Source of the DNA: Hydractinia symbiolongicarpus
Lineage: Eukaryota; Cnidaria; Hydrozoa; Anthoathecata; Hydractiniidae
DNA: 64,000 nucleotides
Reading direction: 5' to 3'
Assembly (NCBI RefSeq): GCF_029227915.1
Contig: NC_079884.1
Span: 25,234,001-25,298,000, forward strand
Position 1 is the first letter of the stretch; each line of letters begins with the position of its first letter. The notes beneath the pieces were generated by a model, which saw only the letters and a list, made by a program, of their open reading frames with translations, ran no database searches and was not told the DNA's origin. The position numbers and the translations under genes were made by a program. This document shows, one piece after another, positions 9,514 to 21,695 of this stretch.

Positions 9514-12500
9514 TTACGATACTAAAATATCGACGTCAGCAATATTTCCCGCTTGTCGTTTTCGTATGCGATTATCGCGCACGTTATCATCGTTACCGCG
9601 CGGACTTCTCTCCGCAGAAAGTAAATCCACTTGTTTATTTAACATGGCTGATCTTTGTCCAATGAAATTAAAGCTTAAAGGAGGTTGCGTAACAGTTTTA
9701 GTAAAACCTATTGTGTCATCTGAAAGAGGTTGATCAACAGATTGCTTCTTAGTTGACTTTGACGCTAATTTGTTTTTTGCCTTCTGAAGAAACCCTTTAC
9801 TTGTTGACTTCTTTCCTTTTCCGGATTCGTTTAAACTGTCTGTTAAATGTCGAGGGCTAGCACGATAAATATCGCCGCTAATGACGTAGTCACTGGATTC
9901 TATACTTGAATCAGTAGTTTGATAGTTATTCGGTACCGTAGAGTTGACATAAGAATAAGACGAAATACTCGGAGAAGAACTGTTGATGACGTTAACAATA
10001 TCGTCAATTTCTTTCTGCGTGTGGGCGTTAGCGCTATGTGTCGGCAGCATTATACTACCTTCATCTTCCTCTTCGGAAGTGTAGACTGGGTTATTTACAG
10101 GTGGTTTTAATATGTCCGTTGTTCTAAAAGTAACAAAATTACTGAATTGTACCTTCTTCGGGCTGCCTTTGCGCCCTTTTGTAAGAATTGATTTTACTTC
10201 TGAATCATTTGGAGAAGTCACGCTCGTTTGTTGAAAAAAATTACTTGTATTTAGGGCGGCAGGAAATGAAGATGGGCGGTTATTTGTTGCTTCTTTATGG
10301 GCGTGAGAAGGGTAAGATACTGGGCGTCGATCATCTTGCCTTTCAAATGACGTCACCAATTCCTCTTTATCATTTTTGCCGATGTTCATAATCTCCTCAT
10401 GAGTTAGAGGTTTTTTGGAAATCCAATTGCTCTCCCCATTAGACAGTGTCTTAGAATTGGCTCGTGTAACTTCACCCAGATTTTCTTTGTTTAAATCAGC
10501 TATCGGCGCTGCAATCATATCGTGCACTGGACGTGCTCTTCGGTACGGTGACGGTAAAAACAAATTATTGGACCCACGAGATATAGTTAGCTCGTTAGTG
10601 TCAGAGCTTTTGTTATGATCTAACTGACCGTTCTTCGTCACTTGAAAACGATCATTACCGCTGTTGTGAGCTTTATTTTCATCGCTTTTAACAAAACTAC
10701 TTTCGTAGGAGTTTCGAAGGTCTTTTAACCGACCTGCACCTAACACGACATCAGGTGAAGAAGTTTGGTACGGTGATCTGTCAACAGTAGATGTATTTAC
10801 AATAATACTCTCTTTCCCATTCTAAATATATAAATACAAAGACATTGTCTTCAAACATCCTTTTTTAAAAGCTGTCTTTTTCACAAATCCACAAATGCTG
10901 CCTTTAAATAAACGCTACGCCCAAGCAGGGCGGCGACAGATTTCTAAACGCAGAGGATTTTGGGGAGATTATATGAGAATTTAGGAGGTTCAAGGGTCAA
11001 ACTTTAGGAAAGAACACTAAACAATGCATAGAATCTGAATTTGTCGACAAAGTTTCAAATAATATCAACCATACATACTGGTTGATATTATTTTTTCAAA
11101 ACGTAAAAGAAAAATGCATCTGGACAAACAACTTTAGGAGATTTTTAGAAGAAATCAATATTATTGGTCGACATTTTAGGATATTAAGAACATTTTGAAA
11201 GGTGTTGCCAAGAGAGAAAAAATAATTAAGGCAAACAGCAATAAATAAAATAGAAAGAGAGAGACCTATTCTTCTAGGCCACACACACTTAAAGCATTAT
11301 TAACGTAACTTTCAAGTAGCAAATTTTGTGTGTGTGGTACATTGGATTAAATACGAGCCATGTTTCGGTTAGCTTTCATATTTACTTTAAAGTAGCGAAA
11401 GAGTACAGCATAATGTCAACGGATTCTACCTTCTTAAATAATTGGTATTACCTTTTCGTCCGCTTGTATTTTCTTCCGCCGATAATCTGAAACCGCAGGA
11501 GCCAGTACTTGCGCCATATGCACTTGGACCGGAACATCAACACTTGATTGTGATATTAACAACGAGCGTCGCTTTGATGTTTCCTCTGTCGGCCGATTGT
11601 CGTCAAAACTGCTAACATTATTAGTGAAAAATTCTTTGTTTTTAACGTTCTCAACGTCATTTAATGTTACGGGTACTATTTCATCCTCTTGAGCCTTAGA
11701 CTCTTCAAATTGCTGCTGTGAATTTATCCATATGTCTTTAGCAGATCGAGCTGAATCCCTTTGAGACGATGCTTCATCATCAGCGGCTGGTGTATAAAAC
11801 AGATCTGGCAACACTAGTTCGTTCCTTTCACCAAACTTATTATTCTCACCTGAACCACTGTCTGCCTTTGAATGATTGATATCACCTTTGTTCCTTTTGT
11901 AAAAATCCTCCTTCTCAGGTGCTTTATCAAACATGGATTTCATCGCATTGACATCAGCGTTAGTTTCGTAAAATGAATGATCTTTTAAACTCGATAATTG
12001 CACATCTTTTTTTCGTTTCACTGAACCTTCCTGTATATTATAATGACCCTCATCCGTAGGCGCTTTTTCAAACATTGATTTCATCGCATTGACGTCAGCA
12101 TTAGTTTCGTACAATGAACCATCTGTTGAACTAGGTATAATTTCTTTTGCTTCAGCTGAATTTCCGTGCTCAAACAGACCGTTGTTTAACACGCTGCCTC
12201 GCTCAGTATGACGATGTATTCTTTTAGACCGCTGTATGGAGAAGGAATTTGAAAGAGATTTATTTACTTCAGAAAGAGTGAGAGTTGTATCGAAATCTTT
12301 CGTTCCATAATCTCCTTTCACATGTTCCGGTGCATTTTTTGTATCGAGCAGTGCTGATGAACGACTTGATGGCTGAAAATCCTTCGTGAGGTATCCAATA
12401 CCGCCATACGAATGTCCTTTTGATATATCTTCTCGTTGAATTTCTGAAGCATTAACAACACCCTCGCTGCTATTAGTATTCTGTAACTTTTTTGTAACCA

Positions 12501-15500
12501 AAGGAGAGATAAAGCTTGCTCTCCCACTTCGGGGTTCGTTGCCATCATTTAGTCGGTCGTCGTCGCTGTTAATAATTAACCTATCTTTATCAACATTTTC
12601 CAAACGACCTTCCACAGGCTTTAGAATACTGCTGCTCCCATTTGTTGAAGCTTTTTTACTGGCCTCTACAGCAGCTTCTCCATCAGAATCAATATTTGCA
12701 TCATTTCGAAGAAACGTGTTTACAGATACAACGGATGCCTTCCTTTTAATGGTACCCCCTTCTAATATAGCTTGTTTCTTCGGAGCAGCTGAAGTGTATT
12801 TTGAAAAAATCTGCTTGTGTGTTTTTTGTGACGACGAAGAATTGTTTCCACTGTCATCAGTCTCGGTTTGTGATAGTTGAATCTAATAAATAAATAAGGG
12901 AAGCTACCATTTCTTTATCACTGTCTACTTCTTGTAGTCTATAGATATTAAAAAAATATGTATAGCAGCGGCTTGGGAAGCAAGGGTAGAGGAGAAATTT
13001 AGCTCCATTTCCTTTAAAATTAATCCAGTGCAATTTCAATGCACTTCTCGGTAATCTAGAGGTGTTAGTTTCCAAAATCTCCTAAATCAAAGCACTTTTA
13101 ATTACCCAACATGCACCATCGGGCATGTCGTTAACTTGCCACATGAAAGGTGACAAGAAGAGATGTTATATTTGATCATGGAGATAGAAATTAAAATGGA
13201 GATTGAACTCTTTTGTTTCTATTAAAATCATTCGTGATGCGATCAGTTGCAAATCTATTCATGTTGTCTTTTAAATTCTGGCGCGTCTCAGCTTTGAGTA
13301 AATTTCATTGGTTCATTAGTTCATTTTAAAGTGCTTTGCCAAAAAATCACGTTTTTTTATATATAAAAAAACAGCGTGCTGAAAAGTTACGTAATGTGTT
13401 TTTGTTAAAATCCAGTGAACTGCACAACGCGCATAAATATCAAAGGGATGACAAAACAATAGCAATTTGAATAGAATTTTAATGCGCACGAAGATGAGTT
13501 CAATTTCCTTCTCATTTCTACCTCCAAGATTTGATTTATGATTTCAGAACGTTTTCCACTACTAATTACGTCGGTACAACATTGCTAAAACAGCCATACC
13601 GTGGACACACATACCTTCTCAATACTGTCCCTCCTCTTCTTACGTGACTTACTAACAATATCACTTTGCAACTCAAACGATTCAACAGCGCCACGCACAC
13701 CTCCCATTGACATCTTTCGATGCTGGTTTAACAATTTAGCAGATAAAAAGTAAGTCTTCTCTTTGACTGTCTGGGAAGTCTCCTCTTTAGTGGGAAGTCT
13801 GCTTGGAATTCTTCCAGGTGGGCAAGCAACAATAAACTCGATGTATTTCTAAATAAAAAAAACGCACTCAATGTATCAATATTTTGGTTAATGGAAATAG
13901 AAAGAGCATGAAATGGAAAAGAATAAAATGAATCCCGAAAGTTATTTGGATGATAGATTTACAATTTCTGATTCAAAGCGAAAGTTAAAATCCTTTTTCA
14001 ACTTTTTCTGCAGTGGAGGACGAAGAGTTTTAAAACAAGAGAAATAAAACAAAACACAGAAGCAAAAATTTGCATCATAACCAATAGGATTGCAATATTT
14101 TTACTTGCTGTCCCGTGTTGTTACGATCTGATCTATGTATGGATATTAGCTTAAGAGATTATTCTCATTGCGGGCAATTGGACTGCCCAAATCAAATTTA
14201 AAAAAGCAAAAAAATTGACCATTCAGTAAGCTCAATGGTAATATAAAATTCTTATTCCTTTCAAGCAACTTTCTTGCAAGTTGCTGATTGTAAAAAGTAA
14301 CAGCCTATTCAAGTGTCTCAAAATGTTAAAATAAGAAAGGAAACAAAACAAACAAACAGGCAAGCATAAAAAAACGAACAAACATAAACAAATATACGCA
14401 AACAAACAAACAAACAAGCGTAAACAAACAACAACATACCGACCAGTCACTGAAAGCTTTCACAATACTCGCATTAGCCTGTGCTTCTGTGACGTCGATC
14501 AGTTCTGTACCCTCCACATTCAATAACCAATCACCAACTCGAATAAAACCTAATAAGAAACATCGATAGTTAAACAACATCCAGTTATGCAGTTGGTAAT
14601 AAATGGATTGGAAGTGAACACAAGAATGGTAAATGAAGGAACAGACTCAATGAAATATACAATCTAGAATAGTTTAATACCATGTTCAGCTATTGCCCCG
14701 CGACGAGCTATCGACTTTACAAGAATTTTATCGCCCTTCTGTTCAATGTTGAAAGCAAGCGGTCCTTTCTAAACGTACAAAGGTTACAACTGTAGAAAAA
14801 GAACTGAGGGGAATTATAGAACGACGTTCAAAACTGTTTAAAAGAGAAAATTTATCGTACCTTTGGAATGGAAACATAGTGTACTTCTTTACCTTCTAAA
14901 ATCTCTTCAGGATACTAAAGCAAAGTAGATACGGCTCAGTTCCTATATATAGCCACGATGGTTGCTATGGTTACAAAATTTCTGTGCGTATTACGCCATG
15001 TGTGATATATTTATCATTGGATGGAATCCCCAAGGATATAAAACTTACTGTTACTTACTTACTGACTATATAGGCACATGCGTTTCATACTGTAACGAAA
15101 TCTTTGTTCAGATGTCTGACTACAATTGATTTTATTGATTGACATCGAGCATATCCCTCTTAAAACTAGCTAATAATAGCATATTAGAAAAAATCCCAAA
15201 AGTAGAGCATTTTCGAAATGTAATAATTGTCTTCCCAAAAAAATATTTACTGCTTTAACCGACTACAAAAGAGTTCCTGGTGTTCTCAATCTCCCTGAAA
15301 CTCACATCAAAGTTGCTTTCGTTTGGAAGAACAACATCTTCGTCTTCTTCGTCTTTAATTTCATATGGCTCAATATCTATGTATTCCACCTTTTCCCTGT
15401 TACAAAAACAACAAGGATATGCTTATACCATGTACAGTAAGTAGTTAGTGAAAACAGAATTGGAAATAAATAGTTTTAAAAACAAGAAAGAAGACTTACT

Positions 15501-18500
15501 CGTCTCCGAACCTGACTTTCTTGATCAGCGGTTCTTCTTTTACCTCGATCACCTCTATATCACAAAAATATAGTCACTCAATACAACGGTTTAAAATAAT
15601 AGTAAACTCGAAGTAATATTCATACCTTTCTCAGAATCTTCGATAATTCTTTTAACTTCCTAAAAATTATAAGTAAATTAAACACTTTATTCATTCGTTG
15701 ATTCATTCATTCATTCATTCATCCATCCATTTATTTATTCATTCATTTATTCATTCACTCATTCATTTATCCATCCATCCATTCATTCACTCGTTCATTC
15801 ATTTTTTCATTCATTCATTCATTTATTTATTCATTCGTTGATTCATTCATTCATTCATTCATTTATTCATTCATTCATTCATTCATTCATTTATTCACTC
15901 ACTCATTCAAAAACTGCTAGCATGACGTCAATTGCTGTGACGTTACATAACAATGACTGCTGCTAAGGTTTCTCTCTTTGACCATACATACGCACGATCA
16001 AAGAGAAAACCCTGACGTAAAAAAACAGCAAAGTTACTCTAAGGATGGAGTAAAATGACTAAAAATCTGTGGACATGTCGAATTTATTTACTCACCGTAC
16101 TGTGTCTTACAATCATGGTGAGTTGAACCTTGTCACGCAAAAATTCAACAGCCTGTAAAATAAATACAGGCCATTTAATAGGGATAAATAACCCTTGATT
16201 TTGGTGATGAGGGTTAAATAGAGAGAAAATGTGTAAGCTAACCTCAAGGTGAGAGATGTAAACAAAATCTTTTCCATTTGTATCAAGGATTTGATCTCCA
16301 ATCTAAATACAAATTTAAAAATAAACGACGACGTATTTAGTGTTTTTGAGTAAACACTGCACGAAAATAGATACCTTTAAACCAACTTGCTCAGCTAAAG
16401 TGTTCTTCTCAACAGCCACAACGTAAATTCCTCTGTGTCCTTTAATTCCGCTTCGGATGCTAAAAATTCCCAATCAAATTTGTAACTTTTAACTGGGTAT
16501 GTGAAATCTTTAACTGGGTATGTGTGTGTGTCAAATTATTCACACGTTATCTCGAATTTTAGGAGGAAAAACTACCTGCATCCAAGGCCATCCTTCCCAA
16601 CCTTAAATGCTAACAAACGATCTTTTTCTTCTTGTTTGTCCTAAAACAACGTATAATAATTTATTTATCAACATTAAAGAATTAGCCAACCTCGGTCCCA
16701 GGGCATTTTCCCTTGTTGATGAAGTTGATAGCGGCGAAATAACGGCTCAGGGGTCACAAGACCTTAAGGACGAGGTTGAGGATTGGCCAGTTTTTCGTGT
16801 TTTTTTAACTGCTGTAAAAATTATAAAACTCACATTTTCTTCTGTAACATCCTGAAAAAAAAGAATTTATAAATTGTAGTGACTGCAAGCAGAAAAGATG
16901 TTGTTTGATTTTACCTTGTTAATTCAGGGCCGTAGCTCCCCAGGAATTCGGAGGGGACGGTCCCCTAAAAACATTTTATCAATCACAATTAATATGGAGA
17001 AAAACTTGTGTGAGAGAGACTGCGTTTTTACTCAATCTAGGAGGTGAAAATCTCAAAAACCCCACTAGCTAAGGCCAATAGAAAAAATCCATCCAATTCT
17101 TTGTTTACACTTACTGGTTGTACAACCGGTTCTGTTGTATCACTTATAACGCTCCAAACGATTTCGTTATTTCTAAACAGAAGAATATTCGATAGATGAG
17201 CTAAACACATTTCATTTGCTTAACGCAGGGAAAATTTTATAAGTTCAAAATCAAAGAATACTTAGCCTAACTTACATTTTGCTTGGGATTCGTCCAATGT
17301 CTAGAAGAAAATGTATGTTTTAAAAAACAAAAAAATTAGTTAGTTCTTTAGTAAGCTTTATACAAGAACAAAATAATTTTGATGTAAAATAATGTTCTTG
17401 GGGAACACAGTGACAGGGAACACATTATTCCTTTTACACTATGACTCTCGTTGGAATTTCAACAGTGACTTTATACAAATTTATTTGAGTTCCGTCTTTA
17501 TTAAAACCGGAATCCTTTAAAATTTTCTGAGTTTTGAACCTTTTTAATGCTTTAGGTATAGCGCCATGAATTTATTTGTATGCGTCAACTCTGTCTTTTT
17601 ATTGCGTTTTAACTAAAAAGTTGAAATATAATTTTCCACAGGACATAAAGCTAGTATGCTACAAACATCTTACTTTTGACTAACAATGTAACGGATGATT
17701 TATTTCTAAAGATGGACAACACTTCTTCGTGAATAGACTCATGTAAGGGAAGTCCGTTAATCTTCCGAATTTGATCTGATACCTTTAACCAAAAAAATAG
17801 AATTTTACTAAGAGATATAAATATGTAAATTAATGCTATGAATAGTTCCTATATTTGAAACATGCTAATAACGCAGGAGGCTTCGATTTATCTAAGAAGT
17901 ACTTTGAGATAAGTTAGACGTTCTTAGCAAAATCTTCATATAACGCAGAACGGCAAAAAGTTGACCAAAATGATTTCACTTTTTTTAAAGATTTAGGAAG
18001 AGAATAAACAACTAACTCTGAGACCAGCTTTATGTGCTGGAGAATCCTCTCTAACCGACGTCACATAAAAGCCAATACCATGCTCTATACCTAAGTAACA
18101 ATAAATCAACCAATACTAATCTCATTTCCAGAACAGAATTTTAAGAACAGAGAATAAAATAAAACCAAAAAATGGTCTTGTATTTTTAGCATTGGGATGG
18201 TAAGGAACCCTGGAAACGAGGTTGCTTAAATAAGGAAGAGGTTTATTTACGTTTTGTGCATCTCCAATGTTTTGTTTTGATTTTTCATATATGTATAAGT
18301 TGCGTCAACTCATTGGTTCCACATTAATAATTACACTAATAATGGTTTAAAATAGCAACCTCGTCCCCAGGACTCCTTGTGGCCGGAGTTGAAGGAAAGT
18401 AAGCACTAGCGAATTTGACACGAGACAACAAGCCCTGGAGACAAGGATTTGAAAAATGGATGCTCACCTCCTCTGAATGTGAAACCCATAGAACCGCTTC

Positions 18501-20203
18501 CAGTCCTTTGGATGCGAATTAAACGTTCACCATTCCTATAGAATTCAATGAAAGTATAACCAATATGACATTGCAAAAAAGAATATACTAAGGAGAGTCG
18601 GAAAGAAATGTCTTACTTGCTGACTGTTGTAAGTTTATCATACAATGCTACATGATGGCTTGGTAGTAACGCCCTGAAGAAGCAAAAATTTATTTGGCTG
18701 GTTTTATAAACTTTCACAAAAATTCCGTTCATCACATCTCACAGAGTAAATCTCCGTCTGTTCGTACAACCAGTTTTATTTGTTTCGTTCTTAAAATCGC
18801 AAAATTTTAAGGACAACCAAATATATTATATACCTGATGACTTTAAATAAAGGATACTTTTTTTCCGTGTTGAGAACAATTTTCAACTCGCGAACGAGTT
18901 TCTTTATTTTACGAGATCTACAAAAGCGAAAACAATGAACATACACTTTGTTATAAGCAACATCCAACGTCAGGTATAGAACTGCGGGGTAATAAATATA
19001 TGGTATTTGGAAGTTGGAAGACTAGGAAACCTCTAGTTGTTATCAATAACTCGGTGTAGGCGAATTAATAAGTCGTTGTATATATCCCGAGATATGGCTT
19101 CAGTTTTATCTGAATTTGTTCCTTACAAAAAAGATTTTTTACAGGTCAAAGAAACTAACTTAGATTTGTGGATGATTAAAAATTACTTACTCGTGGTATA
19201 ACCGTAAAGCATTGAATAATTGTGCACGATCCTCTTCGCTGTCTAATATACTTGCTACCTGAAATGTTTGGAACACAGTTGATATAACCCATTTTGCACT
19301 CGTTCTTGTACTCAAAAACATTACAAAGCCTTTAAGAGTTCTTTTCATTCAACTATGCTTTTTGTTGTATTTTAGAATAGGTTACCATTACAAAAATTCT
19401 CCAGAAGATTCTCTTCAAGTTCTTGCAAAAATTTAATTTAGCTAATAAGTCCAAAGTCTCTCATAACAATTGGATTGTAATCAAAGGATGTCTAATCTTA
19501 GAGGAAAGGTCCAACATACACGTTTTTTTAAAAAATAAATGTTTTTGGATCAGCCTGTATGTTTTTCTAACCCCTGAAAATCTTAACCAATAAACCTTGA
19601 TCTAAATAAGCATTTTAAACCCTAGAACTGCGTTCTGAAAAAGTAAATTTGCTTTTTCTTCCAATAATTTTGCGAGTTAACAGTCGATAAGATTTGAGCC
19701 TCAAGTTTCTTATAACAACACGTGTACACAAAAATAATCTAAAATTTACTGATTTTTTCTTTTTACGTTTTATTTCAAGTGAAAAGCTTTTAGTAAAGTG
19801 GTTGTGATTTTAAGAACCTGGTATACTTAGACTTTGCATCGTGAATATTTTCAACGTTACGTAAAATATATAAAGATCCTCGTAATATATGAGAACAAAG
19901 CAAGAGCAATAAAGGCTAAAAATAAGAACAACCAGGTAGAACCAGATTTCTTGATTCTTGGTTAAAAAATATATATACTACAGGCATAACGCAGTGAAAG
20001 ATTTGTGTTACCTTAAGCAGTAACTCGTGCGCTGACACAGGTAGCTCAACCGAGATACCACTACCTTTCTTTCTCGTGGCGTTAGAGGGCGCAACGCCCC
20101 CTACATTAGTTGTAACACTGCTCATGTCATCATTATCCTCCTCCTCTTCAGAATTGTCAACATCACCAAAAAACCTTACTCGAGACATGCTTGTTGAAAA
20201 CAT
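9514..20203 (-). CDS. USH1C: harmonin (USH1C) orthologue with a long C-terminal extension
   Basis: A PDZ scaffold; in vertebrates harmonin links cadherins and myosins to actin in stereocilia and microvilli. Exons (minus): 20012-20203, 19191-19258, 18834-18917, 18617-18673, 18468-18535, 18017-18090, 17674-17782, 17276-17300, 17115-17172, 16835-16852, 16576-16640, 16375-16459, 16243-16302, 16096-16152, 15626-15659, 15500-15554, 15306-15396, 14861-14914, 14681-14768, 14440-14549, 13615-13848, 11452-12882, 9514-10821. All junctions are GT/AG and in phase, giving ~1474 aa. Residues ~58-134 form the harmonin N-domain (VASILDSEEDRAQLFNALRL; LFKVIRALLPSHHVALYDKL). PDZ1 is ~136-225 (SMGFTFRGG, ending NIGRIPSK), PDZ2 ~256-340 (DGLGCSIRSG), PDZ3 ~401-495 (GPLAFNIEQK, ending FIVACPPG). 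The PDZ2-PDZ3 linker is short and acidic and lacks the usual coiled coil. The ~975-residue tail is Ser/Asn/Asp/Lys-rich; human isoforms total 550-910 aa. Start is MFSTS at 20203 or MSRV at 20188. Confidence 0.93.
11057..11093. repeat. perfect 14-bp inverted repeat, 9-nt loop
   Basis: AAATAATATCAACC and its exact complement are separated by ATACATACT. It lies in the last harmonin intron and would form a stable AT-rich hairpin in either strand's RNA. No wider element was recognised around it. Confidence 0.7.
14335..14435. repeat. CAAA-rich low-complexity tract
   Basis: Intronic low-complexity sequence made of repeated CAAA, CAAACAAA and ATAAACAAA units, immediately downstream of the donor of the harmonin exon 14440-14549. 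The long open frames on the minus strand here are produced by this repeat. Confidence 0.8.
15683..15908. repeat. (ATTC)n/(ATTT)n microsatellite
   Basis: About 225 bp of imperfect tetranucleotide repeats ATTC, ATCC and ATTT inside the harmonin intron between exons 15626-15659 and 16096-16152. Confidence 0.95.
16686..16782. mobile_element. short foldback element with CCTCGGTCCCAGGG end
   Basis: CCAACCTCGGTCCCAGGGC at the left faces GGACGAGGTTG at the right, a partial inverted repeat. Related ends occur at 18206, 18354, 44867, 48003 and 59328. This suggests a MITE-like family; this copy lies in a harmonin intron. Confidence 0.5.
18206..18373. mobile_element. short MITE-like inverted-repeat element
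   Basis: The left end reads AACCCTGGAAACGAGGTTGC and the right end GCAACCTCGTCCCCAGGACT, an imperfect ~20-bp terminal inverted repeat bounding about 168 bp. A third related end, AGCCCTGGAGACAAGG, lies at 18431-18446. The termini match the motif scattered elsewhere in the window. It sits between the first and second PDZ1 exons of harmonin. Confidence 0.6.
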
Positions 20204-20610
20204 TTAGTGCGAGAAAAAAAAAACACATTAAAAATATATATAGCGTTACTTGAAAAAATATAGCGAATGAAATATGAATAAAAAATAGCTATTTAAATAT
20301 GCGAAGTAACAAAATTAATTATGCAATTCCTTGTTTCATGTTTTAAAAATAGGTGATTAGGGAAGTCACTTTAACTCTCCTCCGCTGGTGTCATTTAAAT
20401 GTATAAACATATCAACGTGTGGACTTGACGCGTTCAGACAACTTGGAGAAGATACACGTAAAAGGAAAAATGTGCGGTTGTGTAGGAAAAAAATCTTCGA
20501 AGTAAATAATTTCGCCCCGTTGTTATGGGTTTCCATTGAAAAATTATTTCCATGAATGTCATGATAAAAATAAGTCTGACACAAACCCAACCCATGTTAT
20601 AAATACTTAC

Positions 20611-20661
20611 TTCAACTCTAAACTCCTCCACTTTTCCTGCAATTTCATCGAATCGAGCCAT
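20611..20661 (-). CDS. possible 5' exon upstream of harmonin
   Basis: An ATG at 20661 in good context opens 17 codons (MARFDEIAGKVEEFRVE) that run into a strong GTAAGT donor. Joined to the next acceptor (AG before CATGTCTCG at 20189), this frame does not continue into the harmonin frame. A second ATG within it, at the codon reading MKLQEKW, would join in phase. It may therefore be a mainly untranslated first exon with an upstream start, or an alternative first exon. Its relation to harmonin is inferred from position only. Confidence 0.4.
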
Positions 20662-21695
20662 TGCAGAGCGGCACACACCGCCTCACTTCATCCAGAATCA
20701 GGCTATACATGAACGCTATAACAACATTTATCCCTCAACTAACGCTATCACATTTTTAAATGTTCTATCCAAGTTAATGAGATAAATACGTTTTTTTAAT
20801 ACACTAATTGAAAAGAAATATAAATAATAAAAGAAGTAATTCTCAAGACGTGATTGTTTTTTTTTATGTTTTCGTCCATGTATTTTGTGTAATGTATGAA
20901 TACCTCGCTGTTGCTTCATTCGGAGAGTTATAAAAGAACAAAATAATAGAGACAGTTTTCATAGATATATTTTTTTTATTAATAATATTTTCTTTACATA
21001 TTTTAAAGTAAACGTTAGAATGAACCAACTCGAACCTAAACAACTTTAAAAGCATTCTGTTGGAAGATGAAAGAAGTTCTCGTCTGGAAAAACAACAAAA
21101 CAAACTCATAATCAATGTCTTTTGGTTCATTTTAACCAAAGTTTAAAATGCTTATAAAAAAATAACCCGCCAAGTGTGGGCTTAAAATTAAAATTTAAAA
21201 AAAAATTATTTTTCTTTCGAGTTTATCCACATATAATCTCAGCCCTTTAAATTCCAAGGCCGCCGATGGAATAATACAGGTGGAGAGGCCAGAAGGGGCC
21301 AGATATAGTGACGTAAGAGGACCGAAAATGATAGGATCACAGGCGCAGGAGAAAATTCTCAAACTTTCACCTTCGGGAACACCAAAACGTGAACTTTCCG
21401 CCCCATTTTATGTAACTTCCAAAGAGCCTAAATTTCTTGTGTTACTTTACTTTTAATAACAATTAAAAAAAAAACACGTGAAAATATGGTGAACAAAAAA
21501 CATATATTACGTCACATTATGACTAACAAATATAAATCAAAGCTATTGATCTGATCTGATTTCTAATAAAACATTATTGGTAACAAAGTCCTAATAATAA
21601 ATGTCTGTCTGCTTATGTTTTTAAAGTAAATTACGTTACTTCCTCTGCCGGCTTTCATTTCTCACGATAGTGGTCTCGACAGCTAAAGTTTTCAA
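20662..21695. other. intergenic GLMN-harmonin interval
   Basis: About 1 kb between the glomulin stop and the first harmonin exon, both transcribed leftward. It must contain the GLMN 3' end and the harmonin promoter. No conserved promoter motif was identified. Confidence 0.6.

Noticed and set aside
9919-10618. Plus-strand frames of 63-67 codons
   Set aside because: They are antisense shadows of the large harmonin exon.
14232-14580. Hydrophobic Cys/Leu/Phe-rich minus-strand frames
   Set aside because: The downstream part is a CAAA-rich intronic tract; only 14440-14549 is a real harmonin exon.
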